Shown here piece after piece: positions 11,630 to 23,600 of a stretch of 64,000 bases of DNA. The notes below the pieces were generated by a model that saw nothing but the letters and a program-made list of their open reading frames with translations, did no database searches and was not told where the DNA came from. Each line of letters begins with the position of its first letter. The stretch's first letter is position 1. This DNA comes from Paulownia fortunei (lineage: Eukaryota > Streptophyta > Magnoliopsida > Lamiales > Paulowniaceae): NCBI GenBank assembly GCA_019321725.1, contig CM033116.1:18063869-18127868 (forward strand), in the 5' to 3' direction. The position numbers and the translations under genes are program-made.

Positions 11630-13939
11630 TTTACAATTTTATTATCATGTTCATGTTGAATGAAATATTTCAGGATAACATGGAAATATTATGCAATTCA
11701 TAGAAATATAAATTAAAGGAGATATTAAATTGAATAAAAACAATATAATAAATGACTGAGGTTAAGAGAATTTATTGAATTTGGGTTGAGGCGATCTACG
11801 CCTAACTAGAATTCAACAACCCCTGCTAATATACGTGTATTCACAACGTGAGGATAACAACGAGTAGTCTTGCTCTAAAGTATAACATCAAAGGATTTGA
11901 TTGAAATATTAAAAAGGTTGTATTAATACTGCCAGATATATAAAGTGTTGAAAGTGTTGTAGAAAACAAGTTGGATTTGTGTGTAAGGATGAGTGGAGTT
12001 AGAGAGCTTTTTGTTGTTTTAGGTCCAAAAGAATTGGTGGTATATAGATTGAAAGTTGATTGCACAATTTCAGCACATTGGAACTTTTAATGTAATTTTG
12101 TATTGTATTTTAGATTGAATTAAATATGTATTTAAAGACATAATTTGTATACATGACGTTCATGTATTATATATAATACAAGATGTGGTAAATATTTATG
12201 ATACACTCGATATAACATATATTGTGTGCTCTGATGATAGACAAATGTCTAATTTCTTATAAAATGGGAAATTTGTACATCATCCACATATATTCGATGT
12301 ATTGTCTACCAAATATAACATCTTAAAGACCGATGCGGTAATATCCATGCTATAAAATGCAATACCGAATTGCAATATTAAGATCAAAGCATAAATTAGA
12401 TGGTTTAATTGACATGATCAACATATGTTTAATTAACCTTATTTGTAAGCAAATTGACTGCAATACTCCCCCTGGTCATATCTCCTCATCAAGGAAAGTT
12501 TTTAGTCAATAATATCGAAGAAATTTCTTTATCTTTGAAATTAAATGTCCAAGAAAATATATTGTTGCTTGTCCCTTGAGTTTCACTCAGGAGGCCACTT
12601 TGATTCAACATAAAGTAGTTATTTATTAATCAATTTAATATGCATATTAAATATTATAATAATATATGTTGTAAATAAAAGTTTAATGGGATAATTATAT
12701 TTCCTCCAAGTTAGATGTAATTACCATATTTTTCCCCATAGTTTTGAAAGTAAGAAACACATCTCTTGATTTTTATCTAAGTTTTACGTATTTCCCTAAA
12801 TATCGAAGGTGAAATTTCTTGATTTGCCTTCACTTAGATGCGTGTGAATGTATTTCATAGTCGTTGATCTATTTTAAGTGTTGTATTTTTAATATATCGC
12901 AATTTATAGGGGTCCAAATGCAAAAAAAAAAAAATTGTTTTCAACTACACCTCATTAAACTAAACCTAGGCACTCAACCATGTAATTATTATGCCGACTT
13001 ACCAGGTTGATTGTAAGTTTTAGGGGAGTGTTTAAAATTTTCAAAACTCTAAGGGAGCATTTGGTAATTATGCTTAACCTTAGGGAGGTATATGCAGTTA
13101 CATACCCTAAGTCTGATAACATGACAGAATTAATATTGGTTTTGTAGTATAGTAAACTAGTTATTCAATATGAGGGGAAGAGAATATCTTTTTAGCAATT
13201 GAAAGACTTAAAATAGTTTGTTGGACAAAAAGTTTAAATTAACCAAATAAAATGATTTACTTTCATTATGATTTTGGTCATTTTGAAATAATTGTTTACT
13301 GCAATAATCGTAGCCATTTACGACTGAAAAAAGTTTATTTCTTCAACCACTAGAAGAATAAAAGTAATACTCTCTTTACAATTCTCAAGTATCCAATTTG
13401 AACGTATGTAAAATTTTAAATGAAAATTTAAAAAATAAATTTTTTATGTATGTTTATATTATTATTCTCAAACAAGTAGTTAAAAGTTAGTGGTGATATG
13501 TCATTACCTTAAGTGAGAAACTATTTTGAAGAATAATATTTTATTTTAGGAAATTAAACATTACTTAGGGATGACCTGATAAAAAAATAAGAGTGATAAA
13601 TTTGAATTAAATGAATGTGACAATGTAAAAATTGCCACTAATAATATATAAGGTAAAATACAATTTACCCCCTTTATTATAGCATATATAACACTTACCT
13701 CTTTGAACTTTAAAAATCTTCATTTATTCCTCTTCTGTTAGTCATCTGTCATCTAAGCCATTTACATTTTACTAACATGGCATTAGGATTAAAAAAATAA
13801 TTCAATAAAAATACCCTCTATTCTAACATACAATAATTCAGGAGGTAAATTACATTTAAATATATGATTACTCAAGTAAAATTAAATTGATATGTACGAC
13901 AAAAAAAGTGATATATAGTTTGAATAAGTTACATTAATA
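11628..13939. other. AT-rich spacer with degenerate Mutator-like MITE fragments
   Basis: Two blocks have inverted, 'gggtaaatt...ccccc'-like ends typical of degenerate plant MULE-type MITEs. About 12689-13104 begins gggataattatatttcctcc and ends tatgcagttacataccc, with roughly 50 bp imperfect inverted ends. About 13653-13855 begins ggtaaaatacaatttacccc and ends aggaggtaaattacat. No convincing target-site duplications were found. No protein gene is seen; the 74-codon minus frame at 11841-12065 has no recognisable motif. Confidence 0.35.
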
Positions 13940-14950
13940 CAAATTAATTAGACTATTTTCCTTTCAAAATGAAGGTATTCTCAATCATATATTGAAAAAT
14001 AGTCAGAGGCGCAAATATACAAATTTACTTCAAATATAAAATGCAACGTGACACTTAAAATTAAGAAAGTCTTGTATTATTTTTTCTATTTTCCAAAAGT
14101 ATTAATTACATTGTCTGTTAATTAATGATAATAGTTTAAGTACTATTTCATATTTAGTTAAGTAGTAAAAAAATAATCTACAATTTTTATTTATATGTAA
14201 GTCACATATTGTGGCTAAAGCTCCTTTGTAGTTTACTAGCCATGCTCAAGAATACACACTCATGACTTCATATATTCATTCCTCAAGCAAACTTGCATTT
14301 AAAACATGTCAATAATAAAAGGTAATAAATAACTTGAGTTAAACATAAGAATAAATTAGCTCTATGCAAACTAACTACAGTTAATTAAATATAATTAATC
14401 AAAGTATTGTACTTTCAAAATTAAGGTATTCTCAAGCATATAGAAGAAACTTTTATCAATAAAATCTAATTATTTCAATTAATTCGAATACAAAGTGCAA
14501 TATAGCACTTAAAATAAGGAAACATCTTATATTATTTTTTCCTATTTTTCAGAAAGGGTAACATCATATGTTAATCAATACAAAGTTGTTATCGATATTG
14601 AATATTTCTTTTGAGTAGTAAAAATTAAATTTAATAATTTATAATACAAATTTATTATTAAATTAGATATTTCTTCGAGTAGTAAAAATTAAACTTAACA
14701 AGTTATTTATGTAAAAGTTATATATTGTGGCCTGGACAGTTTTTTGTACATAAAAAAGACTTAAACCATGCACGTTCATAGTTTAATATTATTTCTCAAA
14801 TAAAGTTAAATTTATGAATAGAAAATATAAAAATATAAATAAAACATTAGAGTGAATTACATTTATCACAACTTAAATTATAAATAATTAAATATAATTA
14901 ATTGAAGTATTTTGCTTTAAAATTAATGGTATTCTCATCTTATACCAAAT
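13940..14950. repeat. Tandem repeat, ~450-505 bp unit, about two full copies plus a partial
   Basis: The phrase tttcaaaatgaaggtattctcaa (13963) recurs as tttcaaaattaaggtattctcaa (14412) and tttaaaattaatggtattctca (14915). Between them the order of landmarks is kept: 'gtgacacttaaaattaag'/'tagcacttaaaataagg', 'cttgtattattttttctattt'/'cttatattattttttcctattt', and 'cacatattgtggctaaagc'/'tatattgtggcctgga'. The copies are diverged and AT-rich. No open frame spans a unit. Confidence 0.65.
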
Positions 14951-16250
14951 TTAATGTGATAGCATTGCAATGAGATTATGCATATTCAATATATATAATT
15001 ATATGTAATATTGAAAGTACATAAATTAGTTATACTTAAAGATTTTAGGAGCAAATTCAAATGTATAAGTATTAATTGTTGACCATTAACTATATGATAA
15101 AATACATTAAATCCCCCTTACCTATGTTCAATGTTGCAATATCATCGTAAACTCAAAAATATAATATTTACCCCCTAATACAAATGGGTTAAAATATATA
15201 ATACCCCATGGACTACACTTATGAATTCATATGCCCTTTTGAACTAACAAATGTAATACTTATTCTCGTTGAGTTAATGACTTGGACAAAATTGCCCTTA
15301 TTTCTTATGACTTTTTATAATTCTTAATATATTTTAAGTACTTTTTATCCTTAATTCAACTACAACTTAATTTGAAGAAATACTTTTTAATTATAATATA
15401 GAAAAAATAATAGTAACTTAAGTAATTCAAATTTTAAAAAGTAAAGTAATAAATAAGTATAATAAATACACAAAATGCATTTGCGTAAACTTAATACATA
15501 TAAATGCATTTTTATTCAAAAGAGTCCAAAATTTGTTGAAATATATCTTTATTTAATTTAAAAAACTAGAATATATCAAAATATTTGAAATTTGTCTACA
15601 TTAAATAGTAAATGACTTTGTTTCAAATAATCAAATAGTTTTTCATGTTTAACATCTTATGTGATATTTATTATACTATTTATTACTTTAATTTTTAATT
15701 TTAATTACTTAGTTGTTAATTATTATTTTTATATAATTAGTAATAATTATATAGATAATTAGTGACACATGCATAACAATAAATATTTATAATTATAACA
15801 AGATTTTTGTTGCCACTATACGTAGGTCACTAATTATTAATAGTAACAATTTGAATACAACTATTATCATTATTAAATTTGTAAAAATTATTACTTTGAC
15901 AAAATAAAAAATATCACTATAACTAATGACAACTGTCATATTGTTACTTACATCTTATTACTAATATTTATTTTTTCTTGTAGTAAACCAACAATTAAAA
16001 AAAAAATAAGAAAATATGTTTTTCAACAAATAACTTATATGAGAGAAATTTTTAATTGAAATTTTTATATATTTTGAAAATTTGAATTTTGTACTAGTAA
16101 ACTTCAACCCTAGTTATTGCGGATGTAGGTTACAAAATGCTCAAGTTTCCTTATGTCACAAGATGTCCTGTACTTATTACAGCCATGCATTCAATTTTTT
16201 TTTTTTTAAATACTTAAATATGCACATTTTTTTCTTTTCTTACTCTCCTT
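14951..16250. other. AT-rich spacer, no gene seen
   Basis: A further 'aaatcccccttacc...taccccctaatac' stretch (15100-15300) resembles a degenerate MULE-type MITE end. The remainder is AT-rich low-complexity DNA. The 68-codon frame at 16082 has no recognisable domain. Confidence 0.4.
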
Positions 16251-19200
16251 TTGATAGTGAAATACAAAGGTCAAAATTTGAAACATAATCCCACTTTTTC
16301 GATTTTTCTTATTTTGTCGAGAAAGACAATTTTGATAATCTTAAAAAAGGCAAAAGAAAGTCAAATATGTATATTATATCTTAGACATTCATTCTTTCTT
16401 GTCGGCAACAATATATTAACACTATTTCCTTTCTTGCTTAATTATGATAAAACATAAAGGTCAAGATTTATACATGATTCAATGTTTCTGATTTTTTTTT
16501 TGTTGAAAAAGTCAATTTTGTAATCTTTAAGATAGCGAAAGAATATCAAATGTGCATATTATGTCTTAACTGTGCATTATTTCATGATGGTAGTCAAATA
16601 TTTACTTTCTTTCTTTCCTTGCTCCATTGTGATAGTAAAACATAAAAGTCAAGATTTATGAAATAACCAATCGACTTTTCTTATTTTATTGAAAAACTTT
16701 AATTCTCATAATTTTCAAGTGATCTACCTTGTAGTAAAAGAAGAAAATACATGTGGATAGTTTTATTGAATTCTATTTTGTTTTTTAATTAAACTAAGCA
16801 GAATATTGTCACATGATATAAGTATGCAATTTGATTAGTAAAAATATAAAGTTCAAGATTTATGAAATAAAAATAAGATTTTTATTGTATTTTTTTCTTT
16901 ATATGTCTTCATATTGTAGATAGTTGATCTTCTATCTCTTTTAACATTATATGCTTAGAGCTACAAATTTTTCTCATTATTAATCTTAGAATATGTATTT
17001 TTTCATGGTGCATATAAAAGGTGTTCGAACTTCTTAGGGTTTTAATGAACATCTTTGTATATATCATTCATAAAAAAGAAAAGGAGACCTAACTACACAT
17101 ACAACACATTATCTATATTAGGTTTTTGACACCAAATGATAAAAATAATATCATGTTTAAGATGAAATTAACTGTAAAGATATTACATAATTTCACTATT
17201 ATGTACAAAATATATAGTGTAACCAAATATTTTCTAAATTACTTTCAATATTTTATCAGTTGAATTTTATAGTATTATTTAATCAATACTATTTTATTAT
17301 TATATGTTGATTTTAAGATTTTGGGCTTTTAAGATTTTATTACTATATGTTGGTTGTACATTCTTTCATGTTGGTACATTCTTTCTTTCCTTACTCCATT
17401 GTAATAGTAAAACATAAATATCAATATTTATCAAATAAATCAATGTTTCGCCTTTTCTTATTTTGTTGAAAAAGTCAATTTTGATAATCTTCAAGACAAA
17501 AGAATACCAAATGTATATATTATATCATAAACATGCATTCTTTCTTGTTGGCAATAATACACTCTTTTCTTCTTTGCTCTATTATATCAAGATTTATACA
17601 AGATCCAATGTTTCGACTTTTCTTATTTTGTTGAAAAAGTCAATTTTGTAGTCTTTAAGATTGTAAAAGAATATCAAATGTGTATATTATGTCTTGATTG
17701 TACATTCTTTTATAATGGTAGTCAAATATTTACCTTCTTTCTTTCCTTGCTCCCTTGTGATAGTCAAACACAAAGGTCAAGATTTATGAAATAACCAATC
17801 GACTTTTCTTATTTTGTTGAAAAAATTTAAATTTCATAATCTTCAAGAAAGAAAGAATCTACCTACAATTGAAGAAAACACATATGGATAGTATTATAAA
17901 TTATATTTTGTTTTAATGAAAAAAATATACTTCCCTAACCAAAAAAACCTAATCTACCACAATCTATCCAAAATGACTAAGTAGTATGTTGTCACATGCA
18001 TGATATAAATATGCAAATTTGATTAGTAAAAACATAAAGTTCAAGATTTATGAAATAAAAATAAGATTTTTATTGTATTTTTCTCTTTCTATGTCTTCAT
18101 ATCTCCCTTTTCCCCTTTTATTGTTGATAGTTGAACTTCTATCATAAATATTATGTGCTTAGAACTACTAATTTTTCTCATTATTAATCTTAGAATGTGC
18201 ATTTCTTCACGGTGCATATAAATGGTGTTCAACTTCTTAGGGTTTTGATGCACATCTTTGTATATATCATTCATAAAAAGAAAGGGAGACTTACACATAC
18301 AACACATTATCTATATTAGGTATTTTGATGCAAAATGATAAAAATAATACAATGTTAGGATGAAATTTACACTATTGTTATGACATAATTTCACCATTAT
18401 GTACAAAATATCTAGTGTAACTAATTTTTTTTTGAATTACTTTCAACTATTTTATCAATTACATTTTATAGTATTATATAATCAATACTATTTTATTATT
18501 ATATATTGATTTTAAGATTTTGGGCTTGCTTTTAAGATTTTATTATTATATATTCGCTGTACATTCTTTATTTCCTTATTCCACTGTGACTGTAAAACAT
18601 AAATGTCAACATTTGTCAAGTAAATCAATATTTCGATTTTTCTTACTTTGTTGAAAAAGTCAATTTTATAATCTTTAAGACATCGAAAGGATATTAAATG
18701 TACATATTATATCTTAGCTATACATTCTTTCATGTTGCTATTCAAATGTTTACATTCTTTCTTTTGTACTCCCTTGTGATAGAAACATAAAGGTCCAGAT
18801 TTACAAAATAAACCATTGTTTCAATTTTCTTATTTTGTTGAAAAAGTTTAATTTTCATAATCTTCAAGAGAATGAAAAATAGAAAAAAAACATGTGGATA
18901 GTTTTAATTAATTTTGTTTTGTCAACAAAGAAATTTGATGTTTCTATTTGCTTTATAAAAACAAATTTTTTTTTAATGGAAAATGTAATACTTCCAGAAC
19001 CAAAAAATCTGATCTGCCACATGAATAATCAGAATGTTGTCACATACACAATTTGATTATTGCAAGATTCTAAATATTTGAATATATGTACGATGTTTGC
19101 TAAATAAATTTGCTTATTAAATCTTATCACAATATTTAATTAAGTCGTGGCATCCTTAGTACTATGGCATTTTTTTCTTCTTTTATAGATTTTTTTTGAG

Positions 19201-19460
19201 GGGTTGTAGAAGTTAATATTGATAATGACAAATTGCAATAATGAAAATAAGATTTTGTTGTATTTTTTCTCATTGCATATCTTCAAATTATTCTTTCTTT
19301 TCCCCTCCTGGAGTAGATGGTTGACCTTCTATCTCTTTAAGTGTTATGTGCATAGAGCTACTAATTTTTCCCATTATTAATCATAGAATAGAATGTGTAT
19401 TTTTTTCATGGTGCATATAAAAGGTGTTCAACTAAAGGTTTTGATGCGCATCTCCGTACA
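16251..19460. repeat. Nested (higher-order) tandem repeat, about 1.1 kb x 3
   Basis: Three large units are visible: about 16251-17380, 17381-18555 and 18556-19460. Each opens with one to three monomers of about 170-200 bp sharing 'gatagtaaaacataaaggtcaagattta', 'ttttcttattttgttgaaaaagtcaattttg', 'aatcttcaag' and 'catattatgtctta' phrases (starts near 16251, 16446, 16631; 17401, 17587, 17758; 18578, 18777). Each then continues with a ~550-650 bp tail containing 'ataaaaataagatttttattgtattttt', a 'cattattaatcttagaat' phrase, 'catggtgcatataaaaggtgttc' and 'cttagggttttgatgcacatctt'. Divergence between units is moderate. Open frames (16251-16457, 17463-17651, 18089-18307 minus) are inside the repeat and are not genes. 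Confidence 0.8.
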
Positions 19461-20699
19461 TAATAAAATTGAAGTACAACATTAGCTTCACAAAAAATAT
19501 AGCCACTAAAACTTAAATACAACAAACTTCGAAAGAATTTAATGTTAAGTATTAATTAATTAAATTAAAAAAATTATTTGAACATAAATTCAAGTCTATC
19601 AATTTTAAAATATAATTGCAATATTAATACAAAATCAATTGAACACTAAAAATGATGTATAAGGATACTTCAATCCTTTAAAATAGATAATTGGAACATT
19701 TTTAACAGGATAGAATAATGCAATTAAGAGTAGATGAAGTAAAATGATTAAGGTAAAGTAGAATTAACCCTTTTATTATCAATTAATATTTTATATTATT
19801 TTACCAATACTATTTTAATATCATAATTTGATTTTAAGATGTTGGGCTTGCTTTTTAAGTTTTTATTTGTCTAGAATGTGACTAGAACATCCTCAATTTC
19901 TCTGGATAAAAAATAGAAATAACAATGGTGATGGATTGATTTTATCTACAAGGCCACAGGGATCCCTGGAAATAAACGATTGTGATTGTCCTAAGATACA
20001 CGGTGTAACACCAAGAATGGTCCATGCCAATGGGATAGGTGAATTGACAAGAGCTCAAGGACTCAAGAAAACTTATGCAATTGCAACCTCTTATCATGAA
20101 CAAAGCTATCCCCTACAAGAAGCATAGCTTGCATCAATCATAAACTTATGCAAATGCAGGAGGAAAGCAATATTGAAACAACGATAAATTCCCAGACAAA
20201 CTAGGCACTTTCTTTTGAGCAAAGGTGATTTGACAAATCGATAATGATTAAGCTAAAACCAGAGAAGCAACGGGAGGAAAAGTAAGGCAAAATATCCCAT
20301 GAAATTCGAGGCATTAGAATCACCAATGACTTCGTCTATTGAATTCTGAATTACTGTTCTTGAACAAAACTGCTACTAACATGATAACATCTACCTGAAA
20401 TAAACAGGGTACAGCAGTATGTATCGATGGTGTTGAGGGTTTTAAAGAAAGAACAAAGGAAAGAGATAAGAAGGCAAAAAACGAAGCCCAGAGGATAAAT
20501 GAGTGCACCCACCCCCACAGTGAAGATGATTTAATTATGTGAAAACTGCTAGAATCTGACACGGGTAAAAAGCTAACCAAACTTACAGAAGTTAAAATGT
20601 AAATGAACCCTGCACAAGTAAGATGAACTTTGAGAGTGGGAACCACAAAGATATGTACACATTGTCACCTTGTATACAACCAAAAAGTGAAGATGGAAC
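19461..20699. other. Spacer and probable 3' UTR of the ABC transporter gene
   Basis: 19461-19860 is AT-rich with no feature recognised. From about 19900 the base composition rises to that of the neighbouring gene. The last few hundred bases before 20700 are probably the 3' untranslated region of the minus-strand ABC transporter gene, but no poly(A) site could be fixed. Open frames here lack known domains. Confidence 0.35.
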
Positions 20700-23600
20700 T
20701 CATGCCTCTGCTTTGACGGCTGCATCAGTGGAATCAACAATGGAATTCTGCTGTGCCCAAAGTTGTGAATATCTGCCTGACTTCGATAAAAGAACTTCAT
20801 GTGGGCCTTGTTCTACTACTCTTCCGTTCTCCAAAACTATTATCTGCCATCCATTATGCAACAAACACAATGCTATAGATGGTATGCAGTAGAAAACCAA
20901 AGATACACAACTGATTTTGATAGTTGGGAAAAAAATTGATTGGCACGATGTAAGATGCATAAATCTCAGTACGAGGAACATCAGGTACACGTCACAAATT
21001 ATTAAATTATTGAAAGAACTCCGTCCTCACAATTGTCCTTGTGTTAGCCCATAGAAGCCAACGGGAAGTTTTGTGTGAAGAAATGCATATTATTTTGATA
21101 TCATTGTTGAGACTTAGGGAATAGCTAACTAGGTCATTAGCTGCTAGGCTGCAGGAGCTCTGTAGCTACTATAACTATGGGTTCAGCTCTGTTGTTAGCT
21201 TTAGGGAGCCGCCGTCGCTTAGCTACCTTCAAAATAATGCAAATTAGCTCAATTCCTGTTCTATAGCCGGAAGTTTCGGTCTCCATGCCTTTCCGGGAGG
21301 TGAACCAAAGCAGAGCTTTGACCCTCGCCAATCAGCGATTAGGAACATGGTCCGGGAGCTATAGGATTATAAACACAATAGACTCATTATAGCCCTTTAA
21401 ATAGCTCTAGAGGGCCTTCAGGAGCTCTATATGCATATTGTTTTGATATCATTGTTTACATCAATCTCTTGTATATTCTCATTCATTTAATTCTAAAACA
21501 TATCAAGGAAAAAGAGCCACTTTGGTTCCAAACTTGTGGAAATAATTCATAGAAACACCAGACAAATTATATTGTACGCAGACCAGAGTGGTAGGCAAGT
21601 ATCACATCATAGTACATTGCATCAGGTAACTACAATCCTGGAAAAACTTCATAAATATCTGGCAGCAAAGATGTTTATTTATCATGCAGATTGCATACCT
21701 CATCACACTTCATTGCAATTGTGAGCCTATGAGCAATAAATAATGAAGTCCGATTATTTGCAAGGGATTTCAGTGCACTTAAAATCTCTGCCTCTGTTGT
21801 GCTGTCAAGGGCACTTGTAGCTTCATCACAGAACCTAAAGGCACAAAAACGAATTAAATTGATTCCTATTGAAATAAAATTGGTTGCAGAAGCAAAAGAT
21901 ACATACATTATTGGAGGTGCTTTCAGGAATGCACGAGCAAGTGCCACTCGTTGCTTTTCACCACCACTTAACTGTAGAAGAGAGGAAGGTCATCATGTCT
22001 AAATGGAGATTCAATAACTAATAAGCAAAGCTAGCACCAGATCATACAAGGGTTTTAACTAGCATATACTAAGTATTAGACTCAATGATTCAAATCAGAT
22101 ATCTCATATTAATGATTCATACAGCTCTAGAGGATGATTATATGAATGATCAATGATGCCGCACAACCGAACATGGTGCACAAAGCAAAATGAAAAAAAA
22201 AAAGAAAGAAAAAAAAGATTCTGGCTATATTCATAATAGTAAAGTCCAATTTCCGCAAAAAAGCTTTAACAACACACTCCTGATTATTGAGATGACATCA
22301 ATCTCTATTTACAATGCAATTTTAGAAAACAGAAGTCACAGCCAAAGATATTCTTTTTCTCATTAAATCAAATTAAATAATCTGGAAAGATGACCCAGAG
22401 TATAAAGAAGAACAAAATCTGATAGGCAGAAACTAGAACAATCTAATTATGCCATGCAACGGATAGGTATACCAAGCCTATTTTCTCATGCATACATGAT
22501 ACTTCATCAGGAGAAAAGAAGGATTACTTTTATATCTTTTTGATGATGATTGGGAAGAAGTGAGAAAATGCAAGATGTACCTTAAGTCCTCTTTCCCCTA
22601 CCACAGTCGAATATTTATCCGGGAAATTCATGATGGTGTCATGAATTGCTGCCAGACGAGCAGCGTCATAAACCTAGGACCGACAACAATTCTAATTAGT
22701 GTTGTTTTATGAAGTGTGCAGCAGCTGAGCTTAGGAATAATATTAAATTTAACACAAACCTCTTCTTCTGCTGCTGAAAGGCGACCATAATGGATGTTGT
22801 GGTATATAGTATCATTGAACAGAACCTGCCAGCGAGGTACAAGTTTTCATCATGAAACATGACATCAGGTAGGGTTTGAATGCCCATGAATGTAGACAAA
22901 TAATCACCAGCACTGAAGAAATTATAGGCAATCAACTCACAGTATCTTGAGGGACAACACCGATGGACTTCCTAAGGCTCTCAAGTGTTACTGCCCGAAT
23001 ATCTTGACCATCTATTTTTATCTGTCCAACAGCAAGATGCTCATAGCCTTTCACAGATAATAGCAACAATGTTATAGAGCAAAACAATTGAATGTAATTG
23101 GGTTCTAATTCCACATACTTATATAGCAAGCTTTTTAATGCTTTTGCATTTTGTTGTTTATTTTCTGGTAGTGAGGAATAAGAAAGAAGGCATTATGATA
23201 AGCTGCTACAATAACAGAGAACTAAAGATCATTATGTTCAGTAGAAAAAGCTCCAGAAAAATGACAAAGGAAGCAACACCAGAAGTACAGCAGCTTATAC
23301 AAACAAGCCAATGCAGGGAATAAAAGTTAAACCTTATATAAAAGAAGAAGGATGCATCAGAAGAGAGGTTTTCAGTCTTACATGTCCTGAATGGGTGTCA
23401 AAAAACCTGAAGAGCAATCTAAGAATGGTTGACTTCCCTGCACAACAGCAGCACTTATCATTTTAAATTTTTTTGCAGAGAAGATAAATCATAAACAAAC
23501 CTTAGCACAAAATACAAATTATGAAAGTCCAGCAGGATACTAACATTTTTTCTCCCAAATACTGAAAAAAAAAATGAAATAGCGTTGACAGCCATGTCAA

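Noticed and set aside
18089..18307. 72-codon minus-strand ORF
   Set aside because: Contained in the nested tandem repeat; the other repeat units do not keep it open.
16251..19460. CRISPR-like or bacterial repeat array
   Set aside because: Units are long, diverged, lack unique spacers of constant length, and the DNA is plainly a plant nuclear genome.
20320..20646. 108-codon minus-strand ORF just after the ABCB25 stop
   Set aside because: Not in frame with the gene and without a domain; it lies in the probable 3' UTR.
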